Shown here: in pieces, positions 34,660 to 46,753 of the stretch
Position numbering within the stretch: the stretch's first letter is position 1
Layout of the letters: the number at the start of each line of letters is the position of its first letter
Assembly: GCA_963576785.1 (NCBI GenBank)
Contig: OY756147.1
Coordinates: 1,426,001-1,490,000 of the forward strand
Direction of reading: 5' to 3'
DNA length: 64,000 bases
Origin: Chlorophyllum brunneum
Taxonomy: Eukaryota; Basidiomycota; Agaricomycetes; Agaricales; Agaricaceae
The notes under the pieces: generated by a model
What the model saw: only the letters and a program-made list of their open reading frames with translations
Told to the model about the DNA's origin: nothing
Databases searched by the model: none
Translations under genes and position numbers: made by a program

Positions 34660-35357
34660 AATGGTGTGTGCCGTCTACCCGCGTCTATCTGTGATCCCTC
34701 ACCACTATCATACACTCTCCAGCAGCCAAATACCCACTCACTACACACACGCACACATACATTTGGAAACTATCACTTTCCTGTTCTCCACCAATACAGT
34801 CCAGATTTACAGCTCCTCATCACCATCAATTTCCGCGATTTGGGAATATATTACCGTGCCATACGCCTCCAGCACCCTCGTTTCTCCTTGTCCTTGCCCT
34901 CCTCTCAAGGGCAGGAGCACAACTGTTGTGCCTCTTTATGTTGTTGTATCTGTTTCTCGCTCTTCGTTAATTCTCCTTGTACCGTACCCCATCTCTACTC
35001 ATCTGTCAATTTTTCTTGTAATTCCGTATCAATGAAGCCTCGGTATTTTTGAATCCGCTATTCTGAGCTCGTCCCATCATGAGGGTCTCAAACCAGCGGT
35101 CTTCGCCCCATCCAGCCATGCCATCAATCAAGATTGCACATGTGGCGCCCAGCCCCTGCCACCCAAGCACCCTGTGCAGGCGGGGGATAATTCAATAACA
35201 GGCCAACGGCCCTAATGTACACAATATACAAGGTATAAGTACAGGTGAGCCTGCCCTGCAATACTTATATGACAACCAAGATCACCAACCAAAGACCCTG
35301 CAATAGGATTATTATATCAGCGCTCAAAATATCAGAGGATATACTCGCAGCCCAAAC
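34660..35357. other. 3' flank of SPT copy B
   Basis: About 700 nt of pyrimidine-rich sequence with two overlapping frames of 124 and 128 codons. Their composition (runs of Ser, Tyr, Pro) follows the base bias, and I take them as non-coding 3' region of two convergent genes. Confidence 0.45.
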
Positions 35358-37699
35358 TCACTCTTCGTGGACTTCAATGCCACCAACTCTGTTCCTCTTC
35401 TCACCACTTACACTCCCAACAGCGTTCACAACATCTTTACCAAGTTCAGCAGGTCCACAAACACCAACAATAACACCAGTGATATCTTGAATATCTTCCT
35501 TCTCCCTACTCCCACGAATAGCTTCTTCCATCTCAGTGTCGATTTGAAGCTTCCTTTCTTCTTTCAATCCATAGTGTCCATGTTTTTCAGTATACTGGTC
35601 CCGGCGGCTATGTGATTGTGATCGTCCAACACGGCCCTTCTCAGATTTGTCGCCTTGTTGTTGGATTTCGTTCGGGTCGAATCGGGCTCCGACGGAAAGA
35701 GCTCTCGAGACGGCGTGATCGATGATTTTCGAGATCCGAGGACGACCAGGGGAGAGTGTGAGGCCCGGGATGCTAGGGATTGAAGGCATTGTAGACGTCG
35801 CGCGGGTATAATGTACCGATATCCGGAGCGGAGTAAACACTGATCGATCTATGAGCGAAGCGAGCGTCGGGAATAGAGGGACAAGAGATGCTACAGGTAA
35901 CGAAAAGGTCAAAATGCGATAAATCAAGGACGAACGGGAGCTTACAAGGATCTTGTACGGTCCAGATCAACTCAATCGCCTTCACTCTGCTCATTCCTTT
36001 TAGATCCTTCTCAACCAGATCCTTAACAACGCTCAAGCCAAACGTAATTCCACTACCACCAACAACAATCACTGCAGCAGAAAAGCTCGCAAAGTTGGTA
36101 TGACCAGGACCACCTACACCAAGATCCGCATCAGTGATCGTAAAACCACGACTCAGTCAAACGACTACGCACCGTAGGGACCCTCAACCCATATTTTCAT
36201 TTCGCGTCCCATGAACTCATCCACATAACCACCCATCTTGGCCATCTCAAACAACCTCCTCGTCCATTTACCAGTCTTCTTACACATCAACACCATACCC
36301 TCTTCGCCACCACCACCTCCTCCCCTTCGGGTAGTTCCACCACCCGATGCGCCAACAGAAGCAATAGTGAAAGGGTGCATCTCGGTCCAGCCGAACCACC
36401 CAAGACCAGTCGATAAGATCCTCACCCTGACGTGTTGACCTGCACGCCAGCCAGCGTTAACGTTATGAACCTCAATCCTCGTGAGATCCAGCTCTGGAAG
36501 GGGTCGGATTGTTGCTGTTACAAGACGTGTCTTGACGAGACGGAGGAAATAGTCGAGCCCGAAGAGGCCAATTGTAGCAAGGATGTAAGGAATGAGTTTC
36601 GGTTTGTGGAACCAGAGCTATTGTATACGTTAATCCGGATCAATGGTGAAAACGCAAATTAAGAACGTACAGCAGGCATCAAAAGAGAGAAAGACAGGAT
36701 ATGGGTAGTTATAAATATATTGTAGGCATTTTGCCGCCAATAATGAAGAGAGAAAAGCCAGAGAACATCAAAGGAAACCAAAGCGACGAGACCCCATGCG
36801 TTATTGGGTTGTCTGATCGAGCTCACGAAAGTTCCGGCCAGCGACCACTTGTATGCTGAAAGAGACTATGAGAACACGGTCAGGCATTGAATACGAATTA
36901 CTCACCGAACCCAAGACCATGTAAGTTAGCTGCTAAAATTACCGCTCGCCCAGCAAATCGATGAAGAAAATTGAGCTGAATCCATAATTAGATCATGACC
37001 CAATAAAACAAACAAAAAGGGGAAAGAACGTACCTTTTCATAGCCCATTCCCAAAAGTGATCCTAGAACATTATTCTTTGCCCCATATGCCATCACAAAT
37101 GGTAACTGTGCGCCCGCCACCCAGCCAACCCGGTTATAATCCACAAAGAAGCTTGATCTGAAGAAGGTGGCATAAATCAATATCCAAGAATAGGCCGCGA
37201 GGACAATGGTTCGTCCAACGGAGTAATTCGGCGTGAATCGATGCCGAAGTGTAGGTAAGGTCCAACGCAAAAACGACGGGCACGATGCGACATGAATGGG
37301 GTATTGCATTTCCATCTCGCGTCCCATCGCGTCTACCCTTCGAAAGGTTTGCTGGTGGGGGGCAAGGGTATGTGATTCGTCGGAGGTAACATCATGGTGA
37401 TGTCCCTGAGAAGTAGGGGACGGTGGTTGGTGAGGAGGTGGGTAGGCATTATGGTATGCCTGAACGATCCGTCTTGAGCGGGATGTTGATCGCACTGGGC
37501 GGTAAGGAGTGTATCGGAGTATGTGTCCGTTGAACCATTCTGGAGAGCCGAAGAGTGCGATGGCTCTCGGTAGTCTGTAGAGAAAGACAGCTGCGGTGAT
37601 GGAAAGAATAAAAAGATCAACGTGGAAAAGGAAAGTGTCTGATTCCTTCTGCGCATCAGGGATTGCAAAGGCAGCAAAAGAAACGGCCTGATCAGTCAT
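35358..37699 (-). CDS. Ferric reductase-type NADPH oxidoreductase (FRE family)
   Basis: FRE proteins carry electrons from NADPH through FAD and two haems across the plasma membrane to reduce Fe(III) or Cu(II) for uptake. Six exons (37034-37699, 36906-36975, 36671-36855, 36173-36617, 35946-36113, 35358-35890) give 688 aa. The N-terminal helices are followed by the bis-haem histidines in NFLHRFAGR, ANLHGLGF and SLHYWRQNAYNIFITTHILSF. The FAD motif is MHPFTIAS and the NADPH loop is VVGGSGITFG. An inserted disordered loop of some 80 residues lies before the last NAD-binding strand (VGVCGPAELG). Pro/His-rich and Gly-rich loops also interrupt the membrane and FAD domains. No iron permease or ferroxidase gene is adjacent. 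Confidence 0.93.
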
Positions 37700-39739
37700 A
37701 CCTTCCGAACGGAAGTAAAGTAGAAAAGTCGCTTATAGATAAGGGGCGAAACTGGGAAGAGGAGGGGGGAAAGAAGGTGGCAAAACACCGACCCAACGAG
37801 TCCTCAAATGGTGTCGCAAACGGTCCTCGCCGTCTGTGAAAACTTTGCGCGCAGGCCTTGAATAGGATCATCCTGACTCGCACTCCACTAGCTTAAGTAG
37901 CTGAAGTGCATGTAAGCAACGAGGCAACCAGGCACATGATTAATCATCTTCCGTATTGGAATTCCATTTCAATTTTCGGCCAGTGCATCTCCGAACCACG
38001 GCCACCCAGTGAACGAACGAAGATTGAATAGCAATTAGACGGGTTGCATTCGAACATGCGAGATGGTGTAGGATAACCGGGTATTGCCAGCCATTGTATC
38101 CACACAGGCTTAATTGCATCCTTAGTGGCGACGAAGTGCAGTTCCTATAGCAGAGGTTGTTCTCAACTGCATCCAGAAGGAGGGAACAAACTCACCGAGT
38201 CGGGTTCGTAATTTGACACAATCTATGTAGTAGCCTCACAAACTCCACGCATAAACCGGGTACGGCCAGTACAATATCGGCACAGAACGCGCTTGTAACA
38301 AGGTGAAAAAGATAATCTGATATAGAGAACATGTAGAACATGGCATGGAGGCCACTTTCGCGCCTTCACATTTCATGTAATAAGTAGGCTCCTTGAAAGT
38401 AAGAAGACGGATTCTGGTTGGGCACTGACATCCGGGTGCCATGCGATGCCTATTTTTGTACCGCGCACGCCTCGCCCATCATGCGTTCATGCTCAGATAG
38501 ACTGAATGACGAAGCCAAAGATATACCGAGACCGCCTCCTAAAATTTCGCTGTGTTCAGGAGTAATGTGAACGCCATGGCTTTGGAACTGAGGTGACATC
38601 AGCGCATACTTCGTGTTGTTCAGGAGACATAAATCCCTACCAGAGGTGCGGTAGAATGAGGGAAACGTCACCTTGAAAGCTAAAGGAAGATCAAGGGTAT
38701 GCTGGCTGCTTTAATAAAAGAGGGCATATAGGGGGTTGGGAATGATTTATTCGACCTTGATGACAACGACAGGTAAGCTCCCGGCTTCGCAGCTGCGTTT
38801 AAATGAGTTTGCGACGTCAAAACCTCGAATACTCAGGGGGGAGGAGTCTAGGCCTCAGCTTTAAGGGTGATGGCAGCTTATTAACCCCAGGCTGCCCAGG
38901 CCTACACCCGGACTTCGGAAGTGGAGAATGGCAATTGTTTTGCGCCCTCTGGAACCTGAACGATGCTAGACAAGGGGACCCTCGAAATGGTTGATGGAAA
39001 CGCAGGGTCCTTTGTTTGCATGGTGTTAACTCGCTGCCTCGACTGTCTTGAAGCTGTCAGTCAAGGTAGCGCCGCCGCGATTCCGATGATACCTGTGTAT
39101 GATGAAAATGCAGTTCCGGGGAACGGGGATATAGGTAAGCATAGGTATAACGTGTGGAGTAGATGCCTCGAGGTTAGCGGCAGAGAGCATGACATAAATC
39201 GGGCTGACTACGCTACTACAGAAGCCCGGTTAGCCGAAAAACTTGGTTGCCGCATAATGTTGCCATCACGTGCCCAGACTGATACCAGATCAGATCAGAT
39301 AATGCCGGTGTGTACGCGATTCATTCATTTTCGACAATTTAATCTTATCTCTCCGGACAATTTTCGTGATCATATTCCACGTCGCTATACATGACTCGTC
39401 CGTATTTCTCCCGCAGAAGCTAACCTCTAAGGGCCTCCAGCCCACGGCAGAATCATATATCAGCGCTGTTCCTTTACCACGTCACCTTCACTCACGCATC
39501 AAAGTATATCAGGTTCTGTGATCACTTTGTAGTGCCTAGCCACTCCGACCAACAAGCACAGGTAAGCCGGCAATTAAAGCTATCCAAAGGTCACGGTTAT
39601 AACTCAACTGCCGTGCAGCTTGTGTTCCTACATATACGGCAACGAGGATATATAACACAGGTCACATAACCGACTTTTGTATTTTGAAGTAATACCCAGT
39701 ATCACCTACCCAGACAACCCACTCTAGAATAACTCTCTC
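37700..39739. other. Divergent intergenic region, FRE and TRP4
   Basis: About 2 kb without a recognisable gene; the largest frame is 143 codons at 38963-39394. A TGACTC at 39392-39397 resembles a half-site for Gcn4/CPC1-type amino-acid control factors, about 340 nt before TRP4, but a single 6-mer is weak evidence. Confidence 0.4.
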
Positions 39740-40985
39740 ATGGCCCCGTCAACTGAAGACTATTCAATAGAGACCTTCCGCCCTCTCCTCGCCCGGCTGG
39801 TCCAAACTCCTGAATATTTCACCGCCAGTGACCTCAGAGAGGCACTCAATCATCTCTTCACTCCCCATGTGCTCCATCCTGCGCAAGTAGGCGCATTCCT
39901 TACGGCTCTTCACATCCACAGGGTCGAACGCAGGCCGGAATCGCTCACTGCTGCTGCCGCTGTCCTCCGTGAGCGTGCACTTGTCGCAGCCATAGAAGAT
40001 ATTGACAAGGATTTTGCCGTTGATATCGTCGGGACCGGGGGGGATGGGTATAATTTGTTCAACGTCAGTACAACTGCCGCTATCGTAGCTGCCGGAGCCG
40101 GAGCCCGTGTTGTGAAGGTTCGTTCCGTTAGTTCCAAATCCAGTGATGCTCTGTTCACAAGATAGTTTGATGACATATTTAGCACGGAAGTCGAGCGTCC
40201 ACCTCCTCTTCCGGCTCAGCTGATCTTCTTGAATCCCTCGACTGTCTCTTCACCGCTCCAACACCCGGTACACCTCTTCCAATTCGCCGCATCCCTTTCA
40301 CCTTCATCCTTGCACCTCACTACCATCCCGCGATGGCCTCTATCACACCTTACCGCAAGGCACTCCCTTTCCGTACCATGTTCAACGTCTTGGGTCCCCT
40401 GATTAACCCCGCTCGTCCTCGTGGTATGGTCCTCGGCGTGACAGAAACAGAAATTGGTTACACGTTCGCACAGTCTCTCCGCGAGGGAGGCGTGGAACGT
40501 GCCTTGGTTGTTTGTGGATATGAAAAGATGGATGAGATCAGCTGTGCTGGTCCCACATGGGTCTGGGAGTTAAAGAATGGCAAGATCACCGAGGGCACGG
40601 TGACCCCCGAAGATTTTGGCTTGAAGAGGCATCCATTAACCAAGGTTGCTGGTGGAAATCCTGAAGAGAACGCGGAAACCTTCAAGAGATTGCTTAACTC
40701 TGGAGGAACAGTTCCGGATGACCTTAATGGTGTACTGGACTTTGTTTTGATGAATGCTTCTGCATTATTGGTTGTTGCCGGAATCGCGAAAGACTACAAG
40801 GAGGGCACTGAACTTGCTCGCCAAAGTGTCCTTTCCGGCTCGGCTTGGAAGGCTCTCGAAATATTCAGGGATGAAGGTCAAAAAGCAGCTGGTACGCCTT
40901 ATAACTATTGCTTTTCCATTACCCGGCGCGAATGACATTAGTTGCAGCCAACATCGAACAACGAGAGGGTATGCGATGTAGCTAA
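39740..40985 (+). CDS. TRP4: Anthranilate phosphoribosyltransferase
   Basis: It transfers phosphoribose from PRPP to anthranilate, the second step of tryptophan synthesis from chorismate. Three exons (39740-40117, 40183-40891, 40942-40985) give 376 aa, close to the yeast enzyme. An N-terminal helical region includes [17 protein letters not shown] and anthranilate motifs follow: [30 protein letters not shown] joined across the intron to [14 protein letters not shown], then [20 protein letters not shown] and [17 protein letters not shown]. It ends with [14 protein letters not shown]. The last 50-nt intron is optional: reading through it stops at 40935 with a different 15-residue tail. It is convergent with BNA1, 158 nt apart. 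Confidence 0.95.
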
Positions 40986-41143
40986 CGGATCAATCATTTG
41001 TATTGGTTAGCCGTAAAGCTTGGAGTATCAGTGGTTTGGGGTGGAGCGATCGGCGCTTCTCTGACCTTATCATTATCATTGTGATACACCATGTAGAAAT
41101 ATAATCTTTAAGAAATAAGGACATTCCATGACTGATGTACGAA

Positions 41144-41826
41144 TTACTTTGGCTCCGCGACCGTGCCGCAAGTCAAGCACTTTCTGAGACCTTCGTTATC
41201 CTGCCAGCGCTGGATGACTGGCTTCAGCTGCGATCCCAAGTCCGTGCAATGAAAGGCTTCTTCATAGATTATCTTAGGCTTGGTATGAGTTGCAGAACGA
41301 CAGTACCACCTCAATCGGTCTAGATATCGACATGAGATGGGTTCATGCGAGACATTGACTGACAAGATTACCTATGGATTTCTCCGGTCGCGCTCGCTCA
41401 ACCACGACCCCAACCGTGTTAGCGAAGCGGACAGGATTGTGTGGCGTATTGGCTGCATGAGTCAGCCTCTTGGACAATACCGACAGATGAAATGGAGATA
41501 CCTGGTAACAAAAACATCTCGCCTTCCTCGATTCTGATGTCCTTGAATTCCCCATCATCTACAACTCGGAGTAACATTCCGCCTTTGTATTGGTAGAACC
41601 ACTCCTGTCGATGATCTCGAAGATAAGCATTACACTCCGCCCGTGGTCGGACTGCACTGACCTCCGTCTCATTTACGTGGTAATCATTCCTTTCATTTGG
41701 ACCACCGACAGTCATAATGATATAATCCCCTCCCTTATAAATACAATAATTATTGACAGGAGGTTGCAAGAGGTGTCCGTTCTCTTGTAACCATTTTGGA
41801 AAGTTGAGTGGCTGGGAAAGAGGCAT
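41144..41826 (-). CDS. BNA1: 3-hydroxyanthranilate 3,4-dioxygenase
   Basis: This cupin enzyme opens 3-hydroxyanthranilate with O2 in the kynurenine pathway from tryptophan to quinolinate and NAD. Four exons (41662-41826, 41502-41604, 41372-41452, 41144-41319) give 174 aa. The iron ligands are visible: His in RNDYH, Glu six residues on (across the first intron junction), and His in NTPHNPVRF. The arginines that bind substrate (RNDYH and PHNPVR) and the Glu of VGVVVER are present. The C-terminus has [21 protein letters not shown] and a CLTCG pair. The long alanine/histidine insert after RWYC fits basidiomycete enzymes. The ATG at 41826 is used; a GTG-initiated extension is not. Its promoter is shared with the gene at 42183. 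Confidence 0.94.
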
Positions 41827-41979
41827 TTCGCCCAAGTGGAGGGTGTGAGACCGGTCAAAGAGAGTCACACTGCAGCCATAGTTGAAACCCCTTTATAGTT
41901 CCAGCCTGACTCCGAACTTTTTCAGCAATCGTATCTGCTCTCACTCAGCGACTTATCTTATCTGCCTGCTTATAGTGCA

Positions 41980-42008
41980 CCACGTGACAGGAGGATAACA
42001 TCACGTGG
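41980..42008. promoter_or_regulatory. Paired CACGTG E-boxes in inverted repeat
   Basis: CCACGTGA at 41980-41987 and its exact reverse complement TCACGTGG at 42001-42008, with a 13-nt spacer. CACGTG is the core bound by basic helix-loop-helix factors of the Cbf1/CPF1 type in fungi. Two sites facing each other suggest cooperative binding. Confidence 0.55.
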
Positions 42009-42027
42009 ACTGAACACACGTTCAGTC
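42008..42027. promoter_or_regulatory. Perfect 8-bp inverted repeat
   Basis: GACTGAAC at 42008-42015 is followed after 4 nt by its reverse complement GTTCAGTC at 42020-42027. The symmetry suits a dimeric transcription factor. It directly adjoins the E-box pair. The factor is unknown. Confidence 0.45.
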
Positions 42028-42182
42028 AAAATTGGCTTTCGTTTCCGATTCGACGCTTTCGCGCCAGTCAGACCGCTTGAATCCTCATGGCAGCCGAATG
42101 TCGACAGGGGCCCAATCACTGATAACGAAATCATCCTGCCTGACTTGTTGCATATCGGACTATTCGAGGACGAGGGGACAAA

Positions 42183-43871
42183 ATGGTTTCCACAGCATCG
42201 CCTGCTGCCCAGGCGAGTGAGATGGAGAAGAAGAGGAAGCAGACGTTGGAGAGGGCAAAAGCGAACCATGTAAGAGAACGACATTGGATTTCTCAGAGTC
42301 GAGTTACTAATTGTATTCTCGATTTGATGCTAGCTCTCCAGGCAACTCCAGATGCGGCTGCAATATGCCCGGCTGAAGGTTGAGCATGGTTGGGTGCGTT
42401 GCCAACTTCGGTCCACTATGTTACTTGCATTAATATTTGGAAACTATGTGTCCAGCAAAGGCAAAACTTAAATGAAGTCGAAAACCTTTACTTCCACCAC
42501 TCGCACTTACGGGGACTAAAACCGTACCCCACGTCGTCTTCTCTAGCTGCCGCCCCGAGTGAAAACGCTGTCATCTTCTCTCCGTCGAAATATTCCGATA
42601 CGTCCTACAAAGTATGGTTCAAAACTTCGTCCCAATCGTCGCCTCTGGACACCCTCCTCGATCCGGGCCAAGAGACGACTGGTAACCCTGGTTCTAGTAC
42701 GCAAATGCCGGCACCTCTGTCTCAGCTTTCGGTCGGTCCACATAGCTTCTTAAGCGGTCCATCAACCTTGTCTATGTCTGCCGAGGTTCAAACATCCCGG
42801 GTGTCTGAGAGATCCCAAACCCTCAGTCATATGCCATCCCCTTTGTACAATGGAAACACACCTCTCGACGCCGGTACGCCGTCCGATCTACCCTCTCAGA
42901 CCGCTGCCGCCACTACTGCTGCTCCGATCATCCCTCCGGAGGACTCAACACACCAACAATCTCAACTTCTCACATCCCTACCCCTCACCAGTGGAAGTAC
43001 GAACCTTATAGCCACTGTTCCCACTCCAACTCCCCTTTCCACCTCTAAGACGAAGAAGCCTCTTTCAGGGCACAAGAATGCATCGGCTCTCACCACGAAG
43101 GATATGTTCAATTTCAACACAACGTCACTGACATACGATTCCTTCTGGTCCGGACTGCAGTCCAAGTCTTACCCTGCCCTCAAGCACGGAGGATCAGCAG
43201 CATCAGCCGGGCTGGGTTCTGGATCATCGGTGAACGGAACCTCAGGAACGTCAGCAGGGAATTTGTTCAACGGGACATCTCCGACACCGTCCCCGGCCGC
43301 CATCACCATCACACCACCTCTCAGTGCACCGCCAGCACAGGATTTTGCATCAACTATCACATCGACGTCCCCGCCTCCTCTATCGCCATCAGTCCCTGGG
43401 TTTACACATCCATCCACATCACCATCAATCACACCCGCACCAACACCTCCATTACCATCACCATCAACTCCAGCATCTATCCTAACAGCACCTCTGCCTG
43501 GGTCTGCATCGCCGACGACTTTGACGCTTCAATCCCAACAGCTTGAGTTGCAAATGCAACAAAACCGGCTTTTTGCAGACAATCTTGCCACTTGGACTTT
43601 GATCACTTCACAACAGTACCCAGGCGCAACGGGCTCCCCTCAAAACTTGATTCCCGTTTCTCTTCTCACCAATCCAGCGACATTTCCTTTTCTCGCATCG
43701 TATACACAAGCGTTCAACACGGCTGGGGTTTCGGTTCATCCTCCGGGTATCAGTAGTGTGAACACAGATAGTGGCGGCCCCATGACACCGCCTACTGTCG
43801 CATCGGTGCCATCTGTATCTGCGTCTGTCCCGCCTGTTGTATCGGCCTTTGTAGGGCAGCAGGAGGGCTGA
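42183..43871 (+). CDS. Helical N-terminus with long Pro/Ser/Thr-rich tail, function unknown
   Basis: Three exons (42183-42269, 42334-42393, 42456-43871) in phase 0 give 520 aa. The first 70 residues look conserved and helical: MEKKRKQTLERAKANH, then SRQLQMRLQYARLKVEHGW, then QNLNEVENLYFHHSHLRGLK. This is the part most likely to bind a partner. The other 440 residues are low in complexity, rich in Ser, Thr and Pro, with one Gln-rich helix (LTLQSQQLELQMQQNRLF). The composition recalls transcription co-regulators, but there is no DNA-binding motif and I do not assign a function. It diverges from BNA1. Confidence 0.75.
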
Positions 43872-44801
43872 TCGTACTGAGGGTTTGATCATGTCATCGA
43901 GTGCCGGTGGTGGTGTAGGGGTTTTATTTGCTTTGGTTTATTTTTCATAGTAGCTCTCGCGTTCCATTTAAAGCATTAATAATAAATACGTGCGTCTAGT
44001 AATCCAAGCTGTATTCCCGGGAAGTCCCACTCTGAATTCCTCAGTGCTATTGAATGCCATGTAAACCTCAACTTGGTTTGGGGCGGGGTCAGATCCCAGC
44101 CCATTCTACAACTGCGCAGTACTTACTGTCAGTTGGGGCTTCACTGAGTACTGAATTTTCGTTCAGTGGTAATGCTTCCAGTCATAGGCGACTTCGACCC
44201 CATTATGCCAGCACCAGCCACAAGCTCGTCCAAACTGGACACTCCTCTGGCCCCGGTGGTTTTCAACCGTACCGCGTTCCGTGCTCCGCCTATGAAATCC
44301 GCGTCCGCTGTGAGGATGTCCCAAAAGACTCCGAACCTCTCGAAAGCAAGAAGCAAGCTCGCAATGAAGTACGTCCAGTTTGTACATATTCACTGTTCAT
44401 CTCGAAGGGATCTTTTCACCCACAACTCTTCCCCAGGACCGAGGATCGCGGGTTGTTCTAGCTCGTATTTTTGTGACATGGATATTCTGAACGTCTCTAC
44501 CTAGGTGGAAGTGGGATTGCAAAGTGTTCATGTTGGGATCTGTGTGGCTTCATTTAGGACCCTCGGACCCTCGGATTAGATTTCCAGACAGTAGGGCAGT
44601 GCGCGATAGGACCTCAGTCCAACAGCTTCTACGTTCGGTCTAAATACTGCTTGCGAAATACGGGGAAATGACCATGGCCAGCTGCCCATGTGAATTAAGA
44701 AGCTCTGTGCAACGCCACGAGCATATATTTGGTCTGTTTTTCAAACTGACTGTAGCAGTGGGCCTATATAACCACTCCACCAGCAATAGATCAAACGCTG
44801 T
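43872..44801. other. Intergenic before the P450 gene
   Basis: About 930 nt. Two overlapping plus-strand frames at 44054-44504 (135 and 112 codons) show no family and are probably fortuitous. A TATATAA at 44764-44770 lies about 32 nt before the P450 start. Confidence 0.4.
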
Positions 44802-46753
44802 ATGCACGCCATGATTTCGTATTCCCACCCTCTTGGGCTCTTGTTTGGCTGCCTCCTTGTCGTACAATGGCTTACGATGCGTATACACGAACGTAGAGCA
44901 AACCCTCGCCGCCTTCCCCTACCGCCGGGGCCAAAGGGATATCCTATCATTGGGAACCTTCTTGACATTCCTCTATATAAGCCCTGGCTTGTGTATAGTG
45001 AATGGTTCAAGATATACGGTCTGTATGATTGATGTCTGTCATGTTCATCAGACACTTCATGATCCTATTCACAGGGGATATGATATACCTCAACGTATTG
45101 GGCCGGCGTATCTTGGTTCTTGCAAACCTGGAAAAGACAAATGAACTTCTTGAGAAGCGATCCAAGAACTACTCCGACCGCCCACCTTTGCCAATGGTCA
45201 ATGACCTGTGAGATCACCGCATCCTAGTTCACTGTCTGGCTGTTCTTGTTTGAACTGAATAAATCTAGCATGGGATGGGATTTTACTATGCCAACGATGC
45301 GGTATGGCCCGGTGTGGCGTCGTCACCATCGTGTATTCCACGATCATTTCAACGCAGGCGCGGTGGCGAAATACCGGTCGGTCCAGGTTTCTGGTGTTCG
45401 TACCTTTCTCCGAAACATTATGGAACAATCCTCCGAAAACTTTGTTGATCTCATTCGCTTGTAAGCAGAAGTGATCACAGTACCACAGTGAAATAATGTC
45501 ATCTCCAGGGCATTCGCATCAATAATTACGAAGGTCGCCTATGGAATCACAGTTAAAGGCTGGGATGACGATTATGTCGTGCGCGCCGAGGAGGCTGTCA
45601 GAGGTGCCGGTGATGCAGCAACCCCTGGACGATTTCTTGTGGATGTATTTCCTATCATGAAGTGGATTCCGAACTGGTTCCCTGGCGCCGGGTGGAAACG
45701 CAAAGCCAACTACTTGGCCAACTTAAACCTCGAAATCGCCAATGAACCATATGAATTCGTCATGCAACAAACGGTGGAGTATTAGTTGACCTGGTTCTGC
45801 CGATTGTTCTGACTCCCTCAAAAGAAAGAAGGAAAGGCTGTCCCTTCAATTTGCTCACAACTGATTGAGAGGCTGCCAGAAGAGGGATCCCCCAGTCGGG
45901 CAGATGAAGAAGCGATCGCCAGAGGGGTATGTGCTGTAGCCTACCTTGGTACGTACACGCTCTTGTTGGCTCATCTATTTTGGGAACTAAAAACATTATA
46001 GGTGGATCAGATACAGTGAATCTCTCCTTCGATACACCAAAAACATTACTGACAGGATCCCACCCGAACAGAGTGTCTCTACTGTGGAAACGTTCTTCTT
46101 GGCCATGTGTATATACCCAGAAATCCAGAGAAAAGCGCAAGCTGAACTTGATGCTGTTGTCCAAGGCCGCTTTCCCGAATTTAGTGACAGGCCCTTCCTG
46201 CCCTATATTGGAGCGGTTGTAAAAGAGACCCTACGATGGTATCCTGTCACACCGTTCGGTATGTCCATTCGACTTTTCTTGCCATGGTCTTAAACTTTTC
46301 AGCTTTTGGACACTCTGCTATCGATGCCGATGAGTACAACGGGTACTACATCCCGAAAGGAACCTTCGTTATGGGAAGCGTTTGGTTAGCCAATAATTTC
46401 TGGCCATATTGTTACTGAATTCGGTCTTGGTCTTCAGGGAAATTCTACATGACCCCAAGGATTTTCGAAGACCTGAGGAATACAACCCAGAACGTTACCT
46501 TAAAGATGGCAAGTTAGATCCTACAGTTCGAGATCCAGCTGTGGCAGCCTTTGGTTTCGGAAGGAGAATCTGTCCTGGCCGCTACTTCAGCGATGAAGCG
46601 CTTTTCTGCATAATTGCTCATACGTTGACGGTATATGATATCAAGCCTGGGCTTGATGAGAGGGGGAATGAAGTTAAGATTCAACCAGAGTATACCTCTG
46701 CTATGGTCAGGTATGGTTTTCGTGTGGTGCCGAGAACACTTGCAGGCCACTGA
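44802..46753 (+). CDS. Cytochrome P450 monooxygenase
   Basis: Haem-thiolate oxygenase, probably ER-bound, of the fungal type that decorates secondary metabolites or xenobiotics. Nine exons (44802-45018, 45075-45207, 45269-45460, 45509-45773, 45825-45948, 46002-46015, 46072-46258, 46303-46384, 46438-46753) give 509 aa. All hallmarks are present: an N-terminal membrane helix (LGLLFGCLLVVQWL), the proline hinge LPLPPGPKGYP, the I-helix oxygen site YLGGSDTSVS, the K-helix KETLRW, PERYL in the meander, and the haem loop FGFGRRICPG. Exon 6 is only 14 nt and carries the conserved Asp-Thr of the I helix. The sequence most recalls O-methylsterigmatocystin-oxidoreductase-like P450s, a broad group in mushrooms. 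No biosynthetic backbone enzyme is nearby, so the substrate is unknown. Confidence 0.94.

Larger units (their letters stand above)
41827..42182. promoter_or_regulatory. Divergent promoter, BNA1 and the gene at 42183
   Basis: A 356-nt divergent intergenic region. Its middle carries two perfect inverted repeats (see next entries), almost equally far from both start codons (154 and 156 nt), suggesting control of both genes from one site. Confidence 0.55.

Noticed and set aside
34661..35052. Overlapping 124- and 128-codon plus ORFs
   Set aside because: Two frames open over the same pyrimidine-rich stretch after a stop codon; this is composition bias in a 3' region.
44054..44504. Overlapping 135- and 112-codon plus ORFs
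   Set aside because: Neither frame shows a motif, and both are open across the same bases.
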